Assembly: GCA_964247695.1 (NCBI GenBank)
Contig: CAXTVI010000019.1
Coordinates: 1 to 64,000 of the forward strand
Direction: 5' to 3'
Length of the DNA: 64,000 nucleotides
DNA from: Lichenicoccus sp964247695
GTDB lineage: Bacteria > Pseudomonadota > Alphaproteobacteria > Acetobacterales > Acetobacteraceae
This document shows positions 19,219 through 27,374 of this stretch, one piece after another. Numbering within the stretch: position 1 is the first letter of the stretch; every line of letters starts with the position of its first letter. The translations under genes and the position numbers were made by a program. The notes below the pieces were generated by a model. The model had not been told where the DNA came from, made no database searches, and saw only the letters and a list, made by a program, of their open reading frames with translations.

Positions 19219-21483
19219 ATGCCGGACGCTACCGCCTGGACCCTGATGGGGTCCGCCGTGCCTCGCATCGAGGGTCGCGCCAAGGTGACCGGACAGGCAC
19301 TGTTCGCCTCCGACGAGCCGGTCGCCAATCCCGCGTACGCATATCTCGTCACCAGCACGATCGCCCGCGGCCATGTCCGGCGGTTCAGCTTGCAGGCTGC
19401 GCAGGCCGTGGCCGGTGTGCTCGACATCCTGACCTGGGAGAATGTCGGCGTTGAGGCCGACCCGCCGCCACCGCACGGCGCCGGCGGCGAGACCACCACG
19501 ATGCAGACCAGCCAGGTCTGGCACGCCGGCCAGATCATCGGCGTCGTCGTCGCCGAGAACTACGAGGCGGCGCGCGAGGCCGCCCGGAAGGTGGAGGTCG
19601 AGTATGACGAGGAGCCGGCATCGGCGACATTCGGCAGCCCCGGCGCCGACGAGCAGGTGCGCGAGCCCGGCGAGCACAAGGATTTCATGGTCGGCGACGC
19701 GAACGCCGCCTTCGCCTCGGCAGCGATCAGGGTCGATGCCCGGTTCGCAACCCCGACGCAGCACCACAACCCGATCGAATTATTCACCACGACGTGTATC
19801 TGGCACGACGGCAGCCTGACCATCTACGAGCCGAGCCAGTTCGTCTACGGATTGAAGGGCGTGGTCGCCAAGCAGCTTCGCCTCGATCCGAAGCGGGTGC
19901 GCGTGGTGGCGCGCCATGTCGGCGGCGCGTTCGGCTCGAAGGGCATACCATCGTCACGCACCGCCTGGATCGCAGTCGCCGCACGGCGCCTCAACCGCGC
20001 GGTCAAGCTCGTCGCCACCCGGGCGCAGGGCTACACGATCGGCACCTATCGTGCCGAGACCCGACACCACATCCAGCTCGCGGCCAGCGCCGACGGCCAC
20101 CTCACCGCATTCCGGCACGAGGGCTGGGAGCTGACTTCCCGGCCGTCCGACTACAACGTCTCCGGCACCGAGACCACGGCGCGCATGTATGCCTGCCCGA
20201 ATATCCTCACCAAGGTGAATATCGTGCACGCCGATCGTGGCACGCCAGGCTTCATGCGGGCGCCGCCGGACGTGCCGTACATGTTTCCGCTCGAGGCCGC
20301 TCTCGACGAACTGGCAGAGACCCTCGGGATCGATCCGGTCGAGTTGCGCCGGATCAACGATACGACGACCGATCCCGCGACCGGCCAGGCCTTTTCCAGC
20401 CGGTCGTTGATGCAGTGCTTCGACGCTGCGGCGGCGCGGTTCGGCTGGTCGCAGCGCAACCCGAAGCCGGGCTCGATGCGCGACGGCGACTGGCTGGTCG
20501 GCCAAGGCTGTGCCGCGGCGGCCTATCCGGCCAATATCGGCGCAGGCGCCGCGCGCGTGCTGCTCGGACCGGACGGCGAGGCGTCGGTGCAGATCGCGGC
20601 GCATGACCTCGGCACCGGTTCGCACACGATCATCGCCCAGACCGCGGCCGACCGGCTCGGCCTCACGGTGGAACAGGTCATGGTGCAGCTCGGCGACAGC
20701 GACCTGCCGCCGGCCGGCCTGGCCGCCGGGTCGAGCCATGCGTCCGGCATCTGCCACGCCGTCGCCCTGGCCTGCGAGGACATCCGCACCCGCCTTGCCA
20801 CGGCTGCGACCACCAGCAATGCCGGACCGTTCGCGGGACAGGATCCGGGACACCTGACCCTCGCCTCAGGCGAGTTGCGTGATGCGCACGGCGTGTCGGA
20901 GCCGCTGCACGAGGCCATGGCGCGTGTGACCGGCGGTGCCCTCGAAGCCTATGCCGAGAACATCCCCAAGGGGCTACCTCCGGATTCCGTCGGCAAGCTC
21001 TACGCCGGCCAGATGGCGATCTCGCGTGGCACCCAGCGCAAGGATTTCACGACGTATGCCTTCGGCGCTCAATTCGTCGAGGTGCGTGTGCATGCGCGGA
21101 CGCGCGAGATCCGGGTGCAGCGGGCGGTCGGTGCGTTCGCCGCCGGGCGCATCGTCAATCCGCGCACCGCGCACAGCCAGCTGATGGGCGGCATGATCTG
21201 GGGCATCAGCTCGGCGCTGCACGAAGCAACCGAGATCGATGCCCGCACCGCCCGCTACACCAACGACAACATCGCCGAGTACCTGATCCCGGTGAACGCC
21301 GACATACGCGACATCGAAGTCATCATGGTCCCGGAAACCGACGCCGGTGTGAACCCGCTCGGCATGAAGGGCATTGGCGAGATCGGCGTGGTCGGCATGA
21401 ACGCCGCCATCGCCAATGCCGTCTATCACGCAACCGGACGCCGCATCCGCTCGCTGCCGATCAGGATCGAAGACCTGCTCTGA
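19219..21483 (+). CDS. paoC: Aldehyde oxidoreductase molybdenum subunit (PaoC-like)
   Basis: A 754-aa molybdopterin-binding catalytic subunit. Family motifs in order are the N-terminal GSAVPRIEGRAKVTGQALFA, GGAFGSKGIPSSRT near 235, FMRAPPDVPYMFPLEAALDE near 345 (read in part), GTGSHTIIAQTAADRLG near 470 and the C-terminal MKGIGEIGVVGMNAAIANA, which contains the catalytic glutamate. It oxidises an aldehyde (aromatic in E. coli PaoABC), using the Mo centre and the PaoA/B redox chain. It starts 3 bp after paoB. The physiological substrate is unknown. A PaoD-type cofactor insertion factor is not present nearby. Confidence 0.92.
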   Translation: MPDATAWTLMGSAVPRIEGRAKVTGQALFASDEPVANPAYAYLVTSTIARGHVRRFSLQAAQAVAGVLDILTWENVGVEADPPPPHGAGGETTTMQTSQVWHAGQIIGVVVAENYEAAREAARKVEVEYDEEPASATFGSPGADEQVREPGEHKDFMVGDANAAFASAAIRVDARFATPTQHHNPIELFTTTCIWHDGSLTIYEPSQFVYGLKGVVAKQLRLDPKRVRVVARHVGGAFGSKGIPSSRTAWIAVAARRLNRAVKLVATRAQGYTIGTYRAETRHHIQLAASADGHLTAFRHEGWELTSRPSDYNVSGTETTARMYACPNILTKVNIVHADRGTPGFMRAPPDVPYMFPLEAALDELAETLGIDPVELRRINDTTTDPATGQAFSSRSLMQCFDAAAARFGWSQRNPKPGSMRDGDWLVGQGCAAAAYPANIGAGAARVLLGPDGEASVQIAAHDLGTGSHTIIAQTAADRLGLTVEQVMVQLGDSDLPPAGLAAGSSHASGICHAVALACEDIRTRLATAATTSNAGPFAGQDPGHLTLASGELRDAHGVSEPLHEAMARVTGGALEAYAENIPKGLPPDSVGKLYAGQMAISRGTQRKDFTTYAFGAQFVEVRVHARTREIRVQRAVGAFAAGRIVNPRTAHSQLMGGMIWGISSALHEATEIDARTARYTNDNIAEYLIPVNADIRDIEVIMVPETDAGVNPLGMKGIGEIGVVGMNAAIANAVYHATGRRIRSLPIRIEDLL

Positions 21484-21494
21484 ACCAGCGACCT

Positions 21495-23222
21495 CTATCG
21501 ACGCAGGTTGCCGCGGGCGAGTTCGACCACCTCGTCGACGCGGCCGTTCAGCACCGCCTTGAGCATGTAGAGACTGAACCCCTTCGCCATCTCGGCGGTG
21601 ATCACCGGCGGCATCGCCAGTTCCATGCGGTTGACGACGGCGTCCACCAGCACCGGTCCCGGATGCGCGAACGCCTCCTCGAGCTTGCCGTCGACTTCGG
21701 CCGGATCGGTGATGCGCACGCCCTTGATCCCCACAGCCTCGGCCATCGCGGCGAAGTTGGGGTTGACCAGTTCGGTGCCGGTATCGAGGAAGCCGGATGA
21801 TTTCTGTTCGAGCTCGATGAAGCCGAGCGAGCCGTTATTGTACACCACGACGCGCACCGGCAACTTGAGCTGCACCAGGCTCAGCAGGTCGCCCATCAGC
21901 ATGGTGAAGCCGCCATCGCCGGACAGCGACACCACCTGGCGTCCGGGCGAGGCTGCCTGCGCCCCGATCGCCTGCGCCATCGCATTGGCCATCGAGCCAT
22001 GCCAGAACGAGCCGAGCAGCCGCCGGCGTCCGTTCATGGCGAGGTAGCGCGCCCCCCAGACGGTCGGCAGGCCGACATCGCAGGTGAAGATCGCATCGTC
22101 GCCGGCGATCCGGCTGACCGCCGCAGTCACGTGCTGCGGATGCAATCGGCCACCAGGGTGCCCGGTCGCCAGTTCGTCGAGGCCACGGCGGGCCTCTGCA
22201 TAATGCCGGCGCGCCGCCTCGAGATGCGCCCGGTCGGACTTCACCTCGAGCCGCGGCAGCAGCCGGGCCAGCGTCGGAACCACGCTTCCGACCAGTCCGA
22301 GCTCTACCGGCGCGCGACGGCCTATGGCCTCCGGTCGCAGGTCGATCTGCGCGATACGGGCCGCTTTCGGATAGAATTGCCGATACGGGAAATCGGTGCC
22401 CAGCATCAGCAGCGCATCGCAGGATTCCATCGCGTGGTAGCCCGACGAGAAGCCGATCAGACCAGTCATGCCGACGTCGTACGGGTTCTCCCACTCGACA
22501 TGCTCCTTGCCGCGGAGCGCGTGCACGATCGGCGACTGCAGGATCTCGGCCAGTTGCAGCAACTCGGCATGTGCGCCCTCGCAGCCGCCGCCACAGAGCA
22601 GGGTGATGCGGCGGCTGGTGTTCAGCAGAGCCGCCAGGGCATCGAGTGCCGCGTCGGGCGGGGTGACGACCGGTCGCGCGGGCATGAGGCCGGCCGGGTG
22701 CGACGGCGGCGCGTCGGAGGCGGGGCGCAACGTGACGTCGCCCGGGATGACGATCACGGCGACGCCACGCTCGGTGGTGGCGCGGCGGATGGCGATCTCC
22801 AGCACGCGCGGCATCTGCTCGGCGCTGGTGACCAGTTCGCAATAGAGGCTGCATTCGCGGAACAGCTGCTCCGGATGGGTCTCCTGGAAATATCCCGACC
22901 CGATCTCGGGCGACGGAACATGCGCGGCGATCGCAACCACCGGCACCCGCGAACGGTGGCAGTCGAACAAGCCGTTGATCAAATGCAGGTTGCCGGGACC
23001 GCAACTCCCGGCACAGACCGCAAGATCGCCGCTGACATGGGCGTCGGCGCCGGCGGCGAAGGCGGCCACCTCCTCGTGGCGAACATGCAGCCACTGGATC
23101 CCGCCCTGGCGCCGCAAGGCATCCGTGAAGCCGTTCAGGCTGTCGCCGACGAGCCCATAGATGCGCTTGACTCCGGCTGCGACGAAAGTCTCGACCATCT
23201 GGTCGGCAACGGTCCTGGCCAT
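21495..23222 (-). CDS. poxB: Pyruvate dehydrogenase (quinone), PoxB-like
   Basis: A 575-aa thiamine-diphosphate/FAD flavoprotein predicted to decarboxylate pyruvate to acetate and CO2 and pass electrons to the quinone pool. The N-terminal VKRIYGLVGDSLNGFTDAL and HVRHEEVAAFAAGADA carry the TPP-activating glutamate region. The TPP/Mg motif GDGGFTMLMGDLLSLVQLKL lies near 425. The C-terminal SLYMLKAVLNGRVDEVVELA resembles the lipid-binding tail of PoxB. The ATG at 23222 begins the family sequence; the longer frame does not. It lies 16 bp downstream of an oxygenase gene on the same strand and converges with paoC. Acetate production here fits acetic-acid-bacterial metabolism. Confidence 0.9.
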   Translation of the reverse strand: MARTVADQMVETFVAAGVKRIYGLVGDSLNGFTDALRRQGGIQWLHVRHEEVAAFAAGADAHVSGDLAVCAGSCGPGNLHLINGLFDCHRSRVPVVAIAAHVPSPEIGSGYFQETHPEQLFRECSLYCELVTSAEQMPRVLEIAIRRATTERGVAVIVIPGDVTLRPASDAPPSHPAGLMPARPVVTPPDAALDALAALLNTSRRITLLCGGGCEGAHAELLQLAEILQSPIVHALRGKEHVEWENPYDVGMTGLIGFSSGYHAMESCDALLMLGTDFPYRQFYPKAARIAQIDLRPEAIGRRAPVELGLVGSVVPTLARLLPRLEVKSDRAHLEAARRHYAEARRGLDELATGHPGGRLHPQHVTAAVSRIAGDDAIFTCDVGLPTVWGARYLAMNGRRRLLGSFWHGSMANAMAQAIGAQAASPGRQVVSLSGDGGFTMLMGDLLSLVQLKLPVRVVVYNNGSLGFIELEQKSSGFLDTGTELVNPNFAAMAEAVGIKGVRITDPAEVDGKLEEAFAHPGPVLVDAVVNRMELAMPPVITAEMAKGFSLYMLKAVLNGRVDEVVELARGNLRR

Positions 23223-23238
23223 CGGTCGGCTCCCGTGT

Positions 23239-24153
23239 CTAGCGTTCGCGCAGTTGTCGTACAAGCCCTCCGGACGAGATCCTGCCGGCGACGGCCTTGC
23301 CGTGGTCGCGCCAGGGATGCAGTCCGGGTGCGGCCGGATGCAGTCCAAGCCTGCGCATCTTCCGGTTGACCTTGCGGACCGAGATGAGGCGGGCGGTGGA
23401 TTTCAGGTCGAAGTTGAGGCTCAACGCGATGGACACCTCGCTCCCGTTCCTCGCCCAGTGCGGCGCGAAGATCGGGACATGGATACCCTGGCCCGGATGC
23501 AGGTCGTGCACGACCGCCTCGTTCCGGCGGCTCGGCTTGTAGGTCACGGCATTGAAGTCGCCGCACACAAGCCGCTCGATCTCGGGTTCGGTCACGAGGG
23601 TGCGGTCGGTCGGGTCGAAGATCCCGAACGTCTTGCGCCCTGCGATCTGCATCAGGAAATTGCTGTCGGCGTCGGCGTGATACGGTGTCCACCGTCCGGG
23701 CGATGCGATCAGGAGGGTGGCGCGCGCGCGCTGCACGTCGTCGCGCATCGAGGTCCCGCACAGCGCACAGATCCGCTCGACGACAGCCTGGAACAGCGGC
23801 CCGAACAACGGATCGTCGATCGTGTTCTTCAGCAGGATGAGCGAGTTGCTGCACTCGATCGTAGCGACCGCCTCGGCAAGACTGCAATGGCCGCCGCTTC
23901 CGGCATCCCACCCGTCGCCGATTGCGGCAGCGTCTCCAGACCAATAGTAGCTGCCCTGCGGCTCCAGGCGTGCCGCCAGTGCCGCGAGGCCCGGCAGGGA
24001 CAGCAACGGCTCGCGGTCGAGGCCGTGTCCGAACAGGAAGCTGCTCTGGTTGAAGCACCGGCCGAAGCCGCCGCCGTCGTCGTCCAGCAGATGCCGCGCC
24101 GCGCCGGCGTCCTCATGAAAATGATCGAGCGAAACGGTATTGGACGTGGTCAC
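23239..24153 (-). CDS. JmjC/cupin_8-like oxygenase, third paralogue
   Basis: A 304-aa cupin-like protein with a probable GTG start. It keeps the 2-oxoglutarate/Fe(II) pattern: His159-x-Asp161 in YHADADSN, Lys174 in AGRKTFGIFDPTD and the distal His232 in VPIFAPHWARNG. It is close in sequence to the oxygenase at 52850-53797 (shared blocks LPGLAALAARL, IFDPTDRTLVT versus VFDPSDHSLIT, APGLHPWRDH versus APGVSPWRDR) and more distantly to that at 51035-51976. Such enzymes hydroxylate amino-acid or peptide side chains. It precedes poxB by 16 bp, an odd partner. Its substrate is unknown, and peptide or natural-product hydroxylation is inference from the paralogues. Confidence 0.8.
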   Translation of the reverse strand: MTTSNTVSLDHFHEDAGAARHLLDDDGGGFGRCFNQSSFLFGHGLDREPLLSLPGLAALAARLEPQGSYYWSGDAAAIGDGWDAGSGGHCSLAEAVATIECSNSLILLKNTIDDPLFGPLFQAVVERICALCGTSMRDDVQRARATLLIASPGRWTPYHADADSNFLMQIAGRKTFGIFDPTDRTLVTEPEIERLVCGDFNAVTYKPSRRNEAVVHDLHPGQGIHVPIFAPHWARNGSEVSIALSLNFDLKSTARLISVRKVNRKMRRLGLHPAAPGLHPWRDHGKAVAGRISSGGLVRQLRER

Positions 24154-24358
24154 ACCACACCATGCATTAGCCCGCGCACATTCGCCCCCGGGCCGCGGGG
24201 CGAAGCAAGTTGTCTCCGGATCAAATCTGCAATGGCCCGTGGATTGACGTGGATTTACCGGTCCGACCACCCTGTTCGGCGGGAGCGAGGTCGGCCATAG
24301 TCCCACGCAATGGCCTCGACTCCATGAAGGCCCAGGAAACGTCCGGGAGTGACTCCGC

Positions 24359-25612
24359 ATGCCCAGCCCGTCCAGGCCAGCCGGCCTGTTGTCTGCGATC
24401 CTGGCAGCCGCCCTGGGACTCGGCCTCGCCGCATCGGCGCGAGCCGACAGCCTGACGGTCAATGCCGACACGTCCGACCCGCAGCCGAAAGCTGCCTTCC
24501 AGGAGGTGGTCCGTCGGTTCCAGTCGGCCAATCCCGGCACCCAGGTGACGCTGAACGTCTATGACCACGAGAGCTACAAGCAGTCGATCCGCAACTGGCT
24601 GACCTCGGAGCCGCCGGACGTCGTGCTCTGGTACACCGGCACCCGCATGCGCCAGTTCGTGCAGCCGGGCCTGCTCGCAGACGTAAGCGCGTTGTGGACG
24701 CCGCCGATGAAGCAGGCCTTCGGCAGCACGGCGGTCGGGCTCGCCAGCGACGGCGGGCGCCAGTACGCCGTGCCCTACACGCAATACCAGTACGGGCTCT
24801 ATTACCGCAGCGACATCCTGCAGAAGGCGGGGGTTGGGCCGATTGCGAGCTGGGACGACCTGCTCGGCGCCTGCGACAAGCTGAACGCCGCCGGCGTGGC
24901 GCCGATCGCCCTCGGCTCGAAGGATCTGTGGCCGACCGCCGCCTGGTTCGACTATCTCGACCTGCGCATCAACGGCTACGCGTCGCACATGCAACTGATG
25001 TCGGGCCGGATGTCCTATACCGACCCCAAGGTCCGCGACGTGTTCGCGCACTGGAAGCAGTTGCTCGACCATAAGTGCTTCAACGCGAACCATACCGAGC
25101 TCAGCATGCAGGAAAGCCAGCCGCTGCTGTACCAGGGCCGGGCCGGCATGATGCTGATCGGCAATTTCATTACCGAGAACTTCTCGCCCGACATGCAGAA
25201 GGTGATGAAGTTCGAGCCGTTCCCGACAGTCACTGCAGGGGTAGCCCGGGCGGAGGACGCGCCGATGGACAGCGTGTCGATCCCGCAGGCGGCCAAGAAC
25301 AAGGTGGCGGCGATGAAGTTCCTCGCCTTCATGATGCAGCCCGATATCCAGTCGATGATCAACGCCTATGAGAAGCAGATCCCGGCCAATGGCCAGGCCA
25401 AGCTCATCGACGACCATTACCTGGTCGAGGGACGGGCCCTGCTGGCCGCCACCCCGGATCATGCGCAATTCTTCGACCGCGACACCAACGAGGCGCTGGC
25501 GACGCTGGCGATGAAGGGGTTCCAGGAGTTCATGGTGCGGCCGGGCCGCCTCAACCGCATCCTGGCCGACATCGACCGCGCCCGGCTGCGCATCTACGCG
25601 ACGACGAACTAA
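24359..25612 (+). CDS. Sugar ABC transporter substrate-binding protein
   Basis: A 417-aa extracellular solute-binding protein of the maltose/oligosaccharide family (family 1). It has a Sec signal peptide (hydrophobic LLSAILAAALGLGLAASARA with an AxA cleavage site). The mature protein has VRRFQSANPGTQVTLNVYDH, PPDVVLWYTGTRMRQFV and YAVPYTQYQYGLYYRSDIL, typical of this fold. It opens the galactoside operon and is divergent from the oxygenase-poxB pair. GH36 and GH42 genes downstream point to alpha- and beta-galactosides as ligands; this is inferred from context. Confidence 0.9.
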   Translation: MPSPSRPAGLLSAILAAALGLGLAASARADSLTVNADTSDPQPKAAFQEVVRRFQSANPGTQVTLNVYDHESYKQSIRNWLTSEPPDVVLWYTGTRMRQFVQPGLLADVSALWTPPMKQAFGSTAVGLASDGGRQYAVPYTQYQYGLYYRSDILQKAGVGPIASWDDLLGACDKLNAAGVAPIALGSKDLWPTAAWFDYLDLRINGYASHMQLMSGRMSYTDPKVRDVFAHWKQLLDHKCFNANHTELSMQESQPLLYQGRAGMMLIGNFITENFSPDMQKVMKFEPFPTVTAGVARAEDAPMDSVSIPQAAKNKVAAMKFLAFMMQPDIQSMINAYEKQIPANGQAKLIDDHYLVEGRALLAATPDHAQFFDRDTNEALATLAMKGFQEFMVRPGRLNRILADIDRARLRIYATTN

Positions 25613-25617
25613 CGACG

Positions 25618-26520
25618 ATGTCGCCCATGGCGACGGTCGCGTTGCCGCGCACGCGGGTCCGGCGTGCCGGCAGCCTGGCGCCGCTGCCCTTCATCGCGCC
25701 GGCCGCGATCTTCTTTGCGGTGTTCGTGCTCTGGCCGATCGCCGACAGCATCTGGGTGTCGCTGCATGACTGGGACGGCATCCACCCGATGCGCTGGATC
25801 GGGATCGGCAACTATGTCGAACTGTTCGGCGACGACGTGTTCTGGACCGCGCTTGTCAACAACATCTGGTGGCTGCTGGCCTACATGCTGGCCCCGGTCG
25901 GCGGCCTTGCCATCGCGCTGTTCCTGAACCAGAACGTGCTCGGCATGCGGCTCTACAAGTCGCTGTTCTTCTTTCCGTTCGTGCTGTCCCAGGTGGTGGT
26001 CGGCCTGGTGTTCTCCTGGTTCTTCAACGGCGATTTCGGGCTGCTCAACCTTGGCCTGCGCGCCATCGGACTGCATGGCGTCTCGCTGCTGGGCGATGCG
26101 AACTGGTCGACGCCGGCGACCATCGTGGCCGGGCTCTGGCCGCAGACCGCGTACTGCATGATCCTCTATCTGACCGGGCTCACGGCGGTGAATGGCGAGG
26201 TGGTGGAAGCCGCCCGCATGGACGGCGCGCGCGGCTGGGCGATGCTGTGGAACATCATCATTCCGCAACTACGCCCGGCCACCTTCATTGCCGTGGTGGT
26301 GTCGGTGGTGGGCGCGCTGCGCTCGTTCGATCTGGTCTCGATCATGACCAAGGGCGGACCGTACGACAGCTCCACCGTGCTCGCCTACTACATGTACGAG
26401 CAGACCTTCCTGTCGTTCCGCTACGGCTACGGCGCCGCGATCGCGGTGGTGCTGTTCGCGATCATGGACGTGTACATCGCCTTCTTCCTGATCACCATGC
26501 TGCGTCGGGAGCGGCGCTGA
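25618..26520 (+). CDS. Sugar ABC transporter permease (MalF/UgpA-like)
   Basis: A 300-aa permease with six predicted membrane segments. The cytoplasmic EAA loop reads EAARMDGARGWAMLWNIIIP near residue 197, the contact site for the ATPase. It starts 5 bp after the binding-protein gene and its stop overlaps the next ATG as TGATG. Confidence 0.9.
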   Translation: MSPMATVALPRTRVRRAGSLAPLPFIAPAAIFFAVFVLWPIADSIWVSLHDWDGIHPMRWIGIGNYVELFGDDVFWTALVNNIWWLLAYMLAPVGGLAIALFLNQNVLGMRLYKSLFFFPFVLSQVVVGLVFSWFFNGDFGLLNLGLRAIGLHGVSLLGDANWSTPATIVAGLWPQTAYCMILYLTGLTAVNGEVVEAARMDGARGWAMLWNIIIPQLRPATFIAVVVSVVGALRSFDLVSIMTKGGPYDSSTVLAYYMYEQTFLSFRYGYGAAIAVVLFAIMDVYIAFFLITMLRRERR

Positions 26521-27374
26521 TGTTCCCACGTCCGATCCAGACCGCCTCGCCAGGGGCGCAGACGCTGTACCGGATCGCGCTGCCGGTCAGCCTGCTGATC
26601 TGGCTGCTGCCGCTGCTCGCGATCTTCCTGACCTCGGTGCGCTCGGCGCAGGACCTCGCCGCCGGCAACTACTGGGGCTGGCCGCGCGGTACGCACCTGG
26701 TCGGCAACTACGAAGCGGTGTTCACCAGCTCGCCGATGGGCCGCTATCTGCTCAACTCGGTGGAGATCACCCTGCCCGCTGTCGCGGCAACGTTGATCCT
26801 GTCCACGCTGGCCGGCTTCGGGCTCGCGAAATACCGGTTCCCCGGCAACACCGCGGTGCTCGCGATCTTCATCGCCGGCAATTTCGTGCCGTTCCAGATC
26901 CTGATGATCCCGGTGCGCAACCTGATGATCCACGTGTTCCCGCTCTACGACACGATCTGGGCGCTGGTGGTGTTCCACGCCGCCTTCCAGACCGGATTCT
27001 GCACCCTGTTCATGCGCAACTTCATCCGCGAGCTGCCGGACAGCCTGATCGAGGCGTCGCGCATGGACGGTGCCGGCGAATTCTCGGTATTCCGGCTGAT
27101 CGTGCTGCCACTGATCCGCCCGGCACTGGCCGCGCTCGCCGTGCTGGAATTCACCTTCATCTGGAACGACTATTTCTGGGCGCTGGTGCTGGTGCAGTCC
27201 GACAGCGCGCGTCCGATCACCGCCGGGCTGCAGGCGCTGCAGGGCATGTGGCTCGCCTCGTGGCAATTGATGTCGGCCGGCGCCATCGTCGCCGCCACGC
27301 CTTCGGTCGCGATCTTCTTCCTGATGCAGCGCCACTTCATCTCGGGCCTGACCCTGGGAGCCGTCAAGGAATGA
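26520..27374 (+). CDS. Sugar ABC transporter permease (MalG/UgpE-like)
   Basis: A 284-aa second permease with six membrane segments. The EAA loop reads IEASRMDGAGEFSVFRLIVLP near 180. Overlaps on both sides (TGATG before, ATGA after) show tight coupling. No ABC ATPase gene lies between 24359 and 32761, so the pair must use an ATPase encoded elsewhere, as with shared MsmX/UgpC-type subunits. Confidence 0.9.
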   Translation: MFPRPIQTASPGAQTLYRIALPVSLLIWLLPLLAIFLTSVRSAQDLAAGNYWGWPRGTHLVGNYEAVFTSSPMGRYLLNSVEITLPAVAATLILSTLAGFGLAKYRFPGNTAVLAIFIAGNFVPFQILMIPVRNLMIHVFPLYDTIWALVVFHAAFQTGFCTLFMRNFIRELPDSLIEASRMDGAGEFSVFRLIVLPLIRPALAALAVLEFTFIWNDYFWALVLVQSDSARPITAGLQALQGMWLASWQLMSAGAIVAATPSVAIFFLMQRHFISGLTLGAVKE

